Assembly (NCBI GenBank): GCA_945893365.1
Contig: CAMDED010000040.1
Coordinates: 1 to 51,244, forward strand
Source of the DNA: Candidatus Sulfopaludibacter sp. SbA3
GTDB taxonomy: Bacteria; Acidobacteriota; Terriglobia; Bryobacterales; Bryobacteraceae
Direction: 5' to 3'
Length of the DNA: 51,244 nt
The translations under genes were made by a program, and so were the position numbers. The notes under the pieces were generated by a model that was not told the DNA's origin, made no database searches, and was given only the letters and a program-made list of their open reading frames with translations. This document shows positions 22,916-31,996 of the stretch, piece after piece; position 1 is the first letter of the stretch, and each line of letters starts with the position of its first letter.

Positions 22916-25294
22916 ATGCGACAGACCGCCCTATTCTTCGTGACCTTCGCGCTGATTTTCGCGTCGGCTTTGCCTGGCCAGCAGCGGCAGCGTCCGGATC
23001 GCCCGGAGGATCGAAACCCCCTCCGGGGAGACCCGAACGCCGTAGTAACCGGCGGAAAGTTGTTCGGCCAATCGTGCGGCGGCTGTCACGGGCCCACAGG
23101 CGAGGGCGGGCGGGGACCGAATCTGGTGGACGGGCGGGCGATCCGCCGCCTCAACGACCGCGAACTGATGACTTCCATACAGAAGGGCGTTCCGGGCACG
23201 GACATGCCGCCCTCAGCCCTTTCCGAAGAAAAGCTCTGGCAGATCACGGCCTTTGTCCGTAGCCTGAGTTCACCTGCGTTCGACAGCCCTGTCGCCGGCG
23301 ACGCCGAAGCCGGAGCGGCGCTCTTTTTCGGGAAGGCCGGCTGCTCGAATTGCCACATGGTGCGAGGAAGAGGCGGCTTCCTGGGACCGGATCTGACGAA
23401 CGCAGGTCAGATTCGCTCTGAGGCGCTGCTGCACGAGTCGATGGTGAATCCGAATCGCAGGCTGGTCGAGGGCTTTCAGGGGGCGTCCATCACGACGGGG
23501 GACGGCCGCAAGATCGAGGGCGTGGTCAAGAATTCGAACAACTATTCGATTCAGGCTCTTGACGCGAAAGGCGAGTTGCACCTGCTCGACCGGGCGTCGC
23601 TGAAGAGCCTGTCCCTGAGGACCGAGTCGCCGATGCCGTCGGATTACGCCAAGCGGTTGAGCCGCGAGGAGATTCAAAATGTCGTTCGATTCCTGAGCAG
23701 GCAATCGGTTCGAAACGGAACCGGCGCGTTCGTCAGTCCGGACGCCGGCGCGGCCCCGGTGCGCTTCGAAGATATCCGGCGCAGTCCGAACGAGAGTTGG
23801 CTGACTTATGCGGGCGACTACCAGGCGCAAAGGCACAGCCCGCTGACCCAGATCAATGCCGCTAACGTGAAATCGCTCGCCCCGGCCTGGGTCTATCACG
23901 TGGATACCGCCCGGAAACTCGAAGCGGTACCGCTGGTTGCCGATGGCGTGATGTACGTGACGAGCAGCAACGAAATTTACGCCCTCGACGCGAGGAACGG
24001 CCGGCGAATCTGGACCTATCGCGACGATCAGTCGCCCGTGCAGCGTGTCAATAGAGGCGCTGCCCTGCTCGGAGACCGCGTGTTTTTCGTCACCGGCGAC
24101 AACTATCTGGTGGCCCTGCACCGGAAATCGGGGGCCGTGCTGTGGCACAACAAGTACGCCGACACCAGGGAGGGGTATTTCGCAACTTTAGCGCCGCTTG
24201 CGATTAAAGACCGCGTGCTTGTGGGAGTCGGCGGCGGCGACAGTGGCATGCGCGGGTTCGTAGCGGCGCTTTCCGCGTCGACGGGCGAGGAATTGTGGCG
24301 ATTTTACACGGTTCCGGCCAAAGGCGAGCCGGGCTCCGATTCCTGGGCGCAGTTTCCCCTTCAGTGGGCCGGGGCCGCCACCTGGCTCAGCGGAACCTAT
24401 GATCCGGAGTTGAACCTCGTCTACTGGACGACCGGCAATCCCTGGCCCGATTTCTACGGTGGAGACCGCAAGGGCGATAACCTCTATTCGGCGAGCGTGG
24501 TGGCGCTCGACCTCGGGACGGGAAAGCTGAAATGGCACTTTCAATTCACTCCGCACGACACCCATGATTGGGACGCACAGGCGTTTCCGGTGCTGGTGGA
24601 CACGGAGTATCAGGGTAAGATGCGCAAGGCCTTGCTGCATCCTAACCGCAATGGATTCCTTTATTTGCTGGATCGGGCAACGGGCGAGTACTTGAGGTCC
24701 GCGAGGCTTGTGGATAAGCTCAACTGGGCGACGGGAATCGACGCCAAGGGCCGCCCGATCGAAGTCCCGGACATGGACCCTACGGCTAGCGGAAAAAGGG
24801 TCTGCCCCTCGGTGCGCGGAGCGGCGAACTGGATGTCGCCGTCCTACAACCCTCAGACCGGTCTGCTCTACGTGCCTACGCTAGAGCAATGCGACATCTA
24901 CACGGGTTCGGCGAAGGAGCCCGCGCCGATGCAAGGGTTTGCGGGCACCGGTGGGGAGAAAATTCCAACCGAGCCCGGCCAGTTCTTCCTGCGGGCCTTC
25001 GACCCGAAAACCGGCAAGCGTGTCTGGGAATATCCGATGACGGGCCCGACAACCATGTGGTCCGGGACGGTGTCGACGGCTGGCGGCTTGGTGTTCTTTG
25101 GAGACGATGACGGGCAGCTTGTGGCGGTGGATGCGAAAACGGGTAAGTACTTGTGGCACTTCTATATGGGGCAGACGCTGTCGGCTTCTCCCATCACCTA
25201 CAGTGTGAATGGAAAGCAATACGTGACGATAGCCGCGGCGACGGACGTTTTCACTTTTAGTTTGGGAGAGGGGGGCCTGGGCGAGGGCCGGTAG
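22916..25294 (+). CDS. PQQ-dependent alcohol dehydrogenase with two cytochrome c domains
   Basis: This is a 792-residue periplasmic quinohaemoprotein. Signal peptide residues 1-22. Two c-type haem sites come first: CGGCH at 54-58, with Met97 (DMPPS) as the likely axial ligand, and CSNCH at 143-147. A linker leads at about residue 285 into an eight-bladed PQQ propeller (WLTYAGDYQAQRHSPLTQIN, then VYHVDTARKLEAVPLV, IYALDARNGRRIWTY, HFQFTPHDTHDWDAQ). The last Trp docking motifs end with YVTIAAATDVF. It oxidises alcohols and passes electrons to the haems. Most homologues carry one cytochrome at the C-terminus; here both are N-terminal. Confidence 0.92.
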   Translation: MRQTALFFVTFALIFASALPGQQRQRPDRPEDRNPLRGDPNAVVTGGKLFGQSCGGCHGPTGEGGRGPNLVDGRAIRRLNDRELMTSIQKGVPGTDMPPSALSEEKLWQITAFVRSLSSPAFDSPVAGDAEAGAALFFGKAGCSNCHMVRGRGGFLGPDLTNAGQIRSEALLHESMVNPNRRLVEGFQGASITTGDGRKIEGVVKNSNNYSIQALDAKGELHLLDRASLKSLSLRTESPMPSDYAKRLSREEIQNVVRFLSRQSVRNGTGAFVSPDAGAAPVRFEDIRRSPNESWLTYAGDYQAQRHSPLTQINAANVKSLAPAWVYHVDTARKLEAVPLVADGVMYVTSSNEIYALDARNGRRIWTYRDDQSPVQRVNRGAALLGDRVFFVTGDNYLVALHRKSGAVLWHNKYADTREGYFATLAPLAIKDRVLVGVGGGDSGMRGFVAALSASTGEELWRFYTVPAKGEPGSDSWAQFPLQWAGAATWLSGTYDPELNLVYWTTGNPWPDFYGGDRKGDNLYSASVVALDLGTGKLKWHFQFTPHDTHDWDAQAFPVLVDTEYQGKMRKALLHPNRNGFLYLLDRATGEYLRSARLVDKLNWATGIDAKGRPIEVPDMDPTASGKRVCPSVRGAANWMSPSYNPQTGLLYVPTLEQCDIYTGSAKEPAPMQGFAGTGGEKIPTEPGQFFLRAFDPKTGKRVWEYPMTGPTTMWSGTVSTAGGLVFFGDDDGQLVAVDAKTGKYLWHFYMGQTLSASPITYSVNGKQYVTIAAATDVFTFSLGEGGLGEGR

Positions 25295-25306
25295 GGATCG
25301 GCCTGC

Positions 25307-25801
25307 CTAATTCGTACCTGCGGCAAAGGCGGCAAGGCGTCGTGTCCGCTCGATCCGGCGCAGTACCCGGAGACCGATCAGATCCGCGACCTTCCCGAGA
25401 AGACTCGGAACATCCTCGGTTTCGATGAACAGTTGCTGCTGGAGCTCTTCCATCGGCTCAAGCGCGTTGTGGTACGAGGTTACAAGCGCGATAGCGGGCT
25501 TGTAATCCTTGAGGCGCGCATGCGCCAGAACTTTCATTCCGGCCTCGGGAGATTCCATCCCTAAGTCACTCAAAACAAGCTCGTACCGGCCTTCATCCAG
25601 CTTACCGACGGCTTCGGCGGCGGAGGCGGCGACGTCAACGGCGTAACCGCCGGCCTCAAGCACGGTCTGCAACGTAAGACGAGAGGCGACATCGTCGTCC
25701 ACCAGCAGAACCCGCGCCAAGTCCAGTCCACGTCCGGACGCACGATCCCCGGAAGGGGCAAACCGCATCTTCAATGTTAATTCCTTTCCCAGCATTAACA
25801 A
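25307..25801 (-). CDS. Orphan response-regulator receiver protein
   Basis: This is a 164-residue single receiver domain with no output domain. The acidic pocket VLLVDDDVAS (Asp35-37) and the phosphate acceptor Asp79 (LVLSDLGMES) are present, as is the switch Thr (IALVTSYHN). The Lys-Pro pair normally found after strand beta-5 is replaced (FIETEDVPSLL), which would weaken phosphorylation. A short N-terminal extension (residues 1-28) and a helical basic C-terminal tail (LRVLRRIERTRRLAAFA) flank it. It converges on the quinoprotein gene. The start is uncertain among ATGs at 25801, 25795 and 25765. Confidence 0.85.
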   Translation of the reverse strand: MLMLGKELTLKMRFAPSGDRASGRGLDLARVLLVDDDVASRLTLQTVLEAGGYAVDVAASAAEAVGKLDEGRYELVLSDLGMESPEAGMKVLAHARLKDYKPAIALVTSYHNALEPMEELQQQLFIETEDVPSLLGKVADLIGLRVLRRIERTRRLAAFAAGTN

Positions 25802-25941
25802 CTATCCGTCATCCTTGATTATAAAGCGGATTTCGGGAATTTGATCACAAATATTACATCCTGGTCTCATTTTGTTTCGAAGTATTTCGCAAGCGGGCGA
25901 AGGATGCCGCCGCGGTGGTATGCTTCCTCGGGAGGGACTAT

Positions 25942-26400
25942 ATGACAGAAAACGGGCAATCGAGTTCGAGGCGCCGGGCGCTCCGGTCGGCGGCGATGGC
26001 ATTAGGCTTGGGCGGCATGGCGCAGGCCCAGAACGTGGAGGCGTGGGCGCCGAAAAAGGCGTCGGCAGGTGGGCCTATTCGTTCAGGGCACCTCCTGTTC
26101 CTGAGCGGAATCGGCGGCTGGTATCCCGAGCGGCGGCCCAAGCCGGGAGACGCAAAGCAGCAGACTGGAGACGCTTTAACGATCATGAAAGCGGCGCTCG
26201 AAAAGGCGGGATCGAGCATGGAAAATGTTCTGAAAGTCCAGGTGGCGCTGGTCGATCCCGAGAAGAATTGGGAACCGATGGACGAAGCCTACAACACGTT
26301 TTTCACGAAGAACAAGCCGGTGCGTTCGTACTTCGGCTCGACCGGATTCCGCCGCCCGGGGCAACTTCTGCAAATCGACTGTATCGCCTACGTAGATTGA
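25942..26400 (+). CDS. Tat-exported RidA-family protein
   Basis: This is a 152-residue protein. ATG 25942 follows a GGGAGGG ribosome site and gives a Tat-like leader (SSSRRRALRSAAMALGLGGM). The body is a RidA/YjgF/chorismate-mutase-like barrel: IRSGHLLFLSGIGGW, then ALEKAGSSMENVLKVQVAL and a C-terminal GQLLQIDCIAYVD. Cytoplasmic RidA hydrolyses reactive enamines. In the usual family Arg binds the carboxylate near the C-terminus; here YFGSTGFRRPGQLLQIDC keeps Arg at that place. Export is unusual for the family but common in this group of bacteria. Confidence 0.82.
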   Translation: MTENGQSSSRRRALRSAAMALGLGGMAQAQNVEAWAPKKASAGGPIRSGHLLFLSGIGGWYPERRPKPGDAKQQTGDALTIMKAALEKAGSSMENVLKVQVALVDPEKNWEPMDEAYNTFFTKNKPVRSYFGSTGFRRPGQLLQIDCIAYVD

Positions 26401-26626
26401 GACTGCGGGACGCACGGCTGCGGCGAGATGTCGTGAAAGCAAAGGGCATGGAAAAGTGGGGAAAGCGGGTTTTCAGGCTGCCGGCAGGACTTCTCGGCAG
26501 TGAGCCCTGAGCGGTCCTTATGGACCCACCCGCCGGCCGCTTTCGGCCACTACCAGAGATCGAAAGCCAATTCGGTATTTAGCTTCAATAACTTGCAACT
26601 GGCCACCAGCGTGCCTTCCGTATGCC

Positions 26627-28456
26627 ATGCTCTACTTGAGTTCGGCCAAGCGTTGGGGACGTTGCGCGCTACTGACCGTCTGCTGCATAAGCCTTTCCAA
26701 GAGCCTGCTCGCGGCCGACGAAGAGCGTCTCCGCCAGTTTCAGGACTCGCTCGATTCTGTGCGGAGACAGTATCGAATCCCAGGTTTATCGGCGGCGATC
26801 GTCAAGAACCGGCAGATTATCTGGGAGAAGGGCTACGGCTATGCCGACGTCGCTAATGGCATTACGGCCCAGCCGGATACGCCCTATCTGATCGCCTCAT
26901 TGACGAAGACGTTTACATCAATGCTACTGATGCGCTGCGTGGAGCAGGGCTCTCTGAACCTGAACGACCCCATTCGCAATTACACATCGGCCATCCCTGA
27001 ACCTGGCGTGACGGTACGCCATGTCTTTACGCATACGTCGGAGAGCAGACCTCCCGGGGAGGCGTATCGCTACAACGGAAACCGGTTCGGCGCGCTCGGG
27101 GCCGTCGTGGATAGCTGTCACGGGACTCCCTTTCGACTGGCATTGGCGAAGTCGATCCTCGACGAATTGAACCTGTTGGATACCATGCCCGGAAAAGACG
27201 CGGGTACCCCCTCCGCGGCATTGGCGGCAAATTTTTCGCCTGAGGCTTTGGCCCGGTATTCACGAACCTTGCAGCGGCTCGCAAAGCCGTATGTGATCGA
27301 CAGCCGGGGCCAGGCGGTCCTATCCAACTACCCGCAGAACGACGTGAATGCTTCGGCGGGGATCATCTCTACCGTCCGCGACCTGGCACGGTACGACGCG
27401 GCGATTGACCGGAGCCTTCTGCTGCGAGCGGAAACGCAGGAAGCGGCCTGGACCAATCCCATCAACAGCCGCGGTCAAGTTCTGCCGTACGCACTCGGCT
27501 GGTTTGTTCAGCGCTATGGCGGACAGAGGGTGCTTTGGCATTACGGCTATTGGGATACGTTCTCCGCACTCATCCTGAAGATCCCCGATCGGCAACTCAC
27601 GCTTCTTCTGCTAGCCAATAGCGACGGTCTGAGCGCCCCGTTTTCGAGCGCACTCGGGGGCGCGGGAGACGTGACCGGGTCGGCGTTCGCGATGCTGTTT
27701 CTGCGCCTGGCGCAAGAACCGGGGGTATTGGCGGCCGACGCACCCGCCCTCGGCAGCAACGGGGTGGTGAATGCAGCGAGTTTCGTCCCAATCGTCTCGC
27801 CGGGTAGCTGGGCGACAATATTTGGCCAGAACCTTGCCGCCATCGCACCGCCCGGCCGCGGTTGGCTTGCCGAAGAGATCGTTGACGGGGCACTGCCCAC
27901 TTCACTCGAAGGGGTAACCGTGCATGTGGCCGGCAAACCCGCGGCCATTTCATTCGTCGGACCTGGGCAAATCAATATACAGATTCCCGATGCGGTCCCG
28001 GTTGGACGCGTGTCGATAAGAGTTGCGGGGCCCACTGGCTCGTCTGAGTCCGAAGCCGTGGTGCAGTCCATTGCTCCGGCGCTTTTCACGACGCGAATCG
28101 GCAACCGGGATGTGCTTGTGGCGATACACGCGGATGGCACGCCGGTGGGCTGGCCCGGCCAAATGCCGCGAGCCACGCCCGCGCGCGGCGATGAAACGAT
28201 CTCGCTTTATGGGACAGGGTTCGGATTAACCGACCCGCCGCGCGAATCCGGCCGGCTCGTCGAAATGGCGCCGTTAGCGTCGTTCATCGCCCGGATCGGA
28301 GACGTTGCAGCTTCGAGCGACTTCGGCGGCATGGTGGGGCCTGGGTTGTATCAATTTAATATCCGAGTACCGTTGAACTTATCCGGAGACCAGGTGGTCT
28401 TCATTGAAACCGGCGGAATCACGACACAGACCGGCATGACAATCGCCGTTCGATGA
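26627..28456 (+). CDS. Beta-lactamase-class serine hydrolase with TIGR03437 domain
   Basis: This is a 609-residue protein. After a signal-like N-terminus (to about residue 30) comes a class C beta-lactamase/penicillin-binding-like hydrolase: Ser91-Leu-Thr-Lys94 (the SxxK nucleophile and base), a Tyr/Asn motif at YRYNGN (about 147-152), and WHYGYWDTFSALI as the HxG triad. From about residue 375 to the end is a domain typical of Solibacter-like acidobacteria (TIGR03437): VNAASFVPIVSPGSWATIFG, then PGQINIQIPDAV and ISLYGTGFG. That domain is an immunoglobulin-like surface module. A secreted esterase or peptidase is likely; the substrate is unknown. Confidence 0.88.
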   Translation: MLYLSSAKRWGRCALLTVCCISLSKSLLAADEERLRQFQDSLDSVRRQYRIPGLSAAIVKNRQIIWEKGYGYADVANGITAQPDTPYLIASLTKTFTSMLLMRCVEQGSLNLNDPIRNYTSAIPEPGVTVRHVFTHTSESRPPGEAYRYNGNRFGALGAVVDSCHGTPFRLALAKSILDELNLLDTMPGKDAGTPSAALAANFSPEALARYSRTLQRLAKPYVIDSRGQAVLSNYPQNDVNASAGIISTVRDLARYDAAIDRSLLLRAETQEAAWTNPINSRGQVLPYALGWFVQRYGGQRVLWHYGYWDTFSALILKIPDRQLTLLLLANSDGLSAPFSSALGGAGDVTGSAFAMLFLRLAQEPGVLAADAPALGSNGVVNAASFVPIVSPGSWATIFGQNLAAIAPPGRGWLAEEIVDGALPTSLEGVTVHVAGKPAAISFVGPGQINIQIPDAVPVGRVSIRVAGPTGSSESEAVVQSIAPALFTTRIGNRDVLVAIHADGTPVGWPGQMPRATPARGDETISLYGTGFGLTDPPRESGRLVEMAPLASFIARIGDVAASSDFGGMVGPGLYQFNIRVPLNLSGDQVVFIETGGITTQTGMTIAVR

Positions 28457-28543
28457 ACATGGCGCAGCACTGAAGGACACTGGGAAAGGACGGCGAAACC
28501 AACCCTCGAACGGCTAGCCTCAAACCCCGACTCCGGTTCGTCC

Positions 28544-28634
28544 TGGTGGTGGAAGAGGGGAGCCGAACCCTTCACGTTCATTGAGAGCCGCCGGATTCTG
28601 AGCGTGGTGCGTCTGCCGGTTCCGCCATGACGCC
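28544..28634 (-). pseudogene. tRNA-Leu(CAG)-like relic
   Basis: On the minus strand TGGCGGAACCGGCAGACGC (from 28627) is a good tRNA-Leu D-arm, CTCAGAA gives the anticodon loop with CAG, GGGTTCGGCTCCC gives a T-arm, and the segment ends CACCACCA. However the acceptor halves do not pair (5' GGCGTCA against 3' CTTCCAC), the anticodon stem has two mismatches, and the variable arm is poorly paired. It is therefore read as a decayed or integration-rearranged tRNA-Leu, not a working gene. Sequence and loops are still tRNA-like. Confidence 0.5.
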
Positions 28635-28801
28635 GCGGGAAGGCCGATGTCGAGTGTAACCAATGTGTCCCCGGCGGCCCGGCGCTCACGGCTCTGGGCG
28701 CGGAAAGGAAAAGCGCGGCCCGGCTAAAGGCGCCATGCGTTCAACCAGTTTGCCGGAACCGGGAGCCCCGTACACCGGTACGGTGTTATGATCGGTGCCG
28801 G

Positions 28802-30229
28802 ATGGGACACCCGCTCACGACTCTGCTCCTGATCTCGGGCTTGGTGTTGAAGGCTGCCGATTCCCTAACCGATGCGCTCGCGAACCGCCGTTTCGACGCA
28901 GCCCTTGTCCTGGTAGACTCCATGCTGAAGGCGCATCCGGGCGATGTCCGCCTCTGGACCGCTCGGGGAATCGCGCTCGACGGCCTCGGCCGGCACAAGG
29001 AAAGCTGGTCCAGTTTCGATCGCGCGTTGGGGATTCAGCCCTCGTTCGTTCCCGCGCTGAAGGTCGCCTCGGAGGCGGCCTACCGGGCACGCGACTCCCG
29101 CGCGGGCTCCTACCTGGAAAGACTGCTGAGAGAAGAACCTGCAAGTGAACCGGCGCACGCCATGGCTGCGGTGCTCGATTTCGAGTCCGGCAATTGCAAG
29201 AGCGCCGCCGCCCACTTCGAGCGGAGTTCGAGCCAGGTTCGCGGCAATCGGATCGCTTCTTCTCAGTTCGGCCACTGTTTGCTGCAACTCGGCCGGCCGA
29301 AGGAAGCCTCCCGGCTGTTTGCGGATCTGGTCGCACTCGCCCCGGCCGACGCGGCCGTCCGTTACAATCTGGCCGTCGCGCAACTGCAGGACGGGCAGCC
29401 CGCGGAGGCTATCTCCACGCTGAGCGCGCGCGCGGATGCGCTCGACGCCGGCTCGCTCAGCCTCCTTGCCACCGCTCAGGCCGCCGACGGGCGGACGGCG
29501 GAGGCCGTTCGGACGCTGCGGACGGCCGCTCAACGGAACCCTCAAGAGGAGCGAAACTACCTCGACCTTGCGATCTTGTGCCAACGCGATGGGGCGCTGA
29601 CTTTGGCGGTCGAGTTTCTCGATGCGGGACTAAGGCGCTTGCCGGACTCGGGCCGTCTTTACGCGGCCCGCGGCGTTGTGCGCTCCCAATTGGGCGAGAT
29701 GGAGAAGGCGGAAGAGGACCTTGAGCACGCCGCTTTGCTCGAACCGGAACAGGCATACGCGGCGGCAGGTCTCAGCGTCCTATTCACCGAAACCGGCCGG
29801 GCGGAGGGCGCAGCGAGACTTCTGCGCCGGAAGCTGGCACGGTCGCGGAACGACCCGAATCTAAACTGTCTTCTCGCCGACGCCTTGATGCGGGACGGCG
29901 CTCAGCCCGGCCAACCGGAGTTTGAGGAGGCTCGCCAAGCCCTGTTGCGCGCCATCGGCGGACGTCCGGGATTTGCACGCGCCCACGCCGCCTTGGGAAA
30001 ACTACGGCTGCGCGAGGGTAATGCGGAGGCAGCGGCAAAGGAGCTCGGCAAGGCTCTGGAGCTCGACTCTCAAAACCGGACCGCGCTCAGCCATCTCTCC
30101 ACCGCGCTGCGAAAGATGGGGCGCACCCGGGAAGCGGCGGAGGTGGCCGAGCGGCTAAGGCGCCAGTACGAAAAGGACCTTGAATCGGAGGGAACACGTC
30201 CGCGGGTACGGATCGGTTCGTCTCAGTAG
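28802..30229 (+). CDS. TPR-repeat protein, probably secreted
   Basis: This is a 475-residue protein with a short hydrophobic leader (PLTTLLLISGLVLKAAD), then about a dozen tetratricopeptide-like helix pairs through to the end (for example WTARGIALDGLGRHKESWSS, YNLAVAQLQDGQPAEAISTL, RLYAARGVVRSQLGEMEKAE). The C-terminal 40 residues are basic. TPR arrays bind protein partners; nothing else in the sequence fixes a role. It stands alone on the plus strand, and the base composition is like the surroundings. Confidence 0.85.
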   Translation: MGHPLTTLLLISGLVLKAADSLTDALANRRFDAALVLVDSMLKAHPGDVRLWTARGIALDGLGRHKESWSSFDRALGIQPSFVPALKVASEAAYRARDSRAGSYLERLLREEPASEPAHAMAAVLDFESGNCKSAAAHFERSSSQVRGNRIASSQFGHCLLQLGRPKEASRLFADLVALAPADAAVRYNLAVAQLQDGQPAEAISTLSARADALDAGSLSLLATAQAADGRTAEAVRTLRTAAQRNPQEERNYLDLAILCQRDGALTLAVEFLDAGLRRLPDSGRLYAARGVVRSQLGEMEKAEEDLEHAALLEPEQAYAAAGLSVLFTETGRAEGAARLLRRKLARSRNDPNLNCLLADALMRDGAQPGQPEFEEARQALLRAIGGRPGFARAHAALGKLRLREGNAEAAAKELGKALELDSQNRTALSHLSTALRKMGRTREAAEVAERLRRQYEKDLESEGTRPRVRIGSSQ

Positions 30230-30960
30230 CAGGTGAAAAGCGTCATCCGCGCAGCCCTGTGCGTTTCACGCCGCGGCCGCTTCGAGCGGAGTGGCTGAAC
30301 CAGCGGTGGGAGAATTCGCCGACGCATCCACCTGATCTACCTCGGCCGGGCGAGTCCGGCCACATCAATGCCGAGCGGAGTCAGGACCGCCGACTCTTCG
30401 CCTGGAGGACCGCTTAAGGCCAGATACCGCGATTCCTGCAACGCCCATCAGCCTGCCTTCGACAGACTATGCGATCACCCGCTCCTTCAGAGTTTCGGCA
30501 AAGCAGTGAAGGACATGCCGCTCGCCGCCTGGAGATCCCGGACCGGCATTTGCCGTTCCGGAGCTTCGGCCAGGACGCTCGCCGGAAAACGTCGCCAAGT
30601 TATTGATTCTTCGTGGTGCGGGTCGACGTTTTCCGATTCAATGAATCGCGGCTCCAGACCGCGGCAAGCGTGCTCAGAAGGGTCAGGGGAGTGGCGCCGC
30701 TCTGCTGACTCGCCTCGTCCATCGCTTTCAGCCTCTGTTTCTCCAAGAGGAAGGCGGTAAAGCTATCGGCCTTGGAACGCTCCATGTATTCATCATGCTA
30801 CCGCTGCAAGTAGCCGGCCGTGTGGTTGGCCATGCGCATCCCGGCGTTAGCCAACGGTTGCTGGGCGTTTTCGCGCACTCCGCAGACACAAAATCGCCGA
30901 ATCGGCGGCATTTACACGTGGCACAACGCGTGCTTGGATATTCGCGCAGGAGGTTCTCCC
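30230..30960. other. Long gap with decayed coding sequence
   Basis: Two stretches look like protein remnants on the minus strand. One (about 30600-30785) encodes 61 codons starting MERSKADSFTAFLLEKQRLK, with a helical look but no ribosome site. Another (about 30475-30590) encodes PERQMPVRDLQAASGMSFTA and then needs one frameshift to continue as FAETLKERVIA before a stop. The rest shows no supported gene. AGGAGG at the right edge is the ribosome site of the next gene. Confidence 0.35.
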
Positions 30961-31425
30961 ATGACGATGCTCCGAAGAATAGAAAACTACCTCGGCGATC
31001 ACCACATGAGTTACGTCCACACCGTGCATCGGAACGCATTGACGGCACGGGATGTGGCCCACAACGAGCACATTTCCGAACACAAGGTGGCCAAGACTGT
31101 TGTGTTTCACGGCGACAACGGTTACGGCATTGCGGTATTACCCGCCAGTGCCTTGGTGGACCTTCAGGAGCTGCGCGTCCTTCTCGGCCTCACCCATGTG
31201 CGCCTCGCCACGGAAGCGGAGCTGGCCCGCCTTTTCCCCGAAAGCGAATTGGGCGCGATGCCGCCGTTCGGCAATCTCTTCGGCCTGCCGGTCTATCTTG
31301 ACAGCAGCCTGTGCAACGAAGACATGATTGCATTCTCCGCCGGCACTCATCGCGACGCGATCCACATTCGGCTGCGGGACTTCGAACGGCTGGAGCGTCC
31401 GGTCGTCGTGCCTTTCGCGTTCTAG
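30961..31425 (+). CDS. YbaK/EbsC-type aminoacyl-tRNA deacylase
   Basis: This is a 154-residue protein. ATG 30961 follows a textbook AGGAGG with a 7-base spacer; longer in-frame starts upstream run into non-coding sequence. The YbaK/ProX fold shows HTVHRNALTARDVAHNEHIS, then the conserved Lys of KVAKTVVFHGDNGYGIAVLP, then the Gly-Pro-rich loop GAMPPFGNLFGLPVYLDSSL, and FSAGTHRDAIHIRLRDF. The family hydrolyses misacylated tRNA (Cys/Ala-tRNAPro). The stand-alone, complete form suggests a trans-editing factor in the cytoplasm. Confidence 0.9.
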   Translation: MTMLRRIENYLGDHHMSYVHTVHRNALTARDVAHNEHISEHKVAKTVVFHGDNGYGIAVLPASALVDLQELRVLLGLTHVRLATEAELARLFPESELGAMPPFGNLFGLPVYLDSSLCNEDMIAFSAGTHRDAIHIRLRDFERLERPVVVPFAF

Positions 31426-31996
31426 GGCCTAATTGCAGCCGTTCGCGGGGCTGGTGGCGCGCTCTTCATGAGGCGTCCGGTCGCCACCATAGCGCCCGGC
31501 CGCCGATGGCGCGTTCGATATGCAGTGAAACGCGTGGTGAGACTGAAGGAGTCTCTCGACCATGCCGTTTCAAACCATTTACGCTCGCGTCGTTTTCCTC
31601 GCACGGGTTGTTGCGTCGTATGCAGTCACGCAGCCGCCCGCTCGACCGGCGTTGAGTAGACTCGTGGAGTCGTTGCCGGCGTACTGGGAATCGCGATCGG
31701 AATGATGGACGAGGCGCGCTGCGACGAAGCGTAATAGCGCCCGTGAGACCTTTTGAACGGATTAGGACAATACGGTATTCAAGCGGCGCGCCAGCGCTGT
31801 TGTGCCGCGCCATTCGTGGTTAGCAACCGGGAATTTCTCGATGGCGCGTCCTCCAGCCGGAAATCTCCTCACAGGATCTTGGGATCGCCGATAGGGCCGT
31901 TACCCTGTTGGGCGATCCGTTCGTCCACCGTGCTCGCGCAGAAGTGTGGCCGGGACAATTGGATCTTTTATCCGGATCGGATGATCCGATACATTC
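31426..31996. other. Gap with one doubtful 47-residue ORF
   Basis: At 31562-31705 on the plus strand a 47-codon ORF starts MPFQTIYARVVFLARVVASY, with AAGGAG ten bases before the ATG. It could be a small membrane peptide, but its composition is also compatible with chance. No other supported gene, hairpin with T-run or RNA was seen in these 571 bases. Confidence 0.3.
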
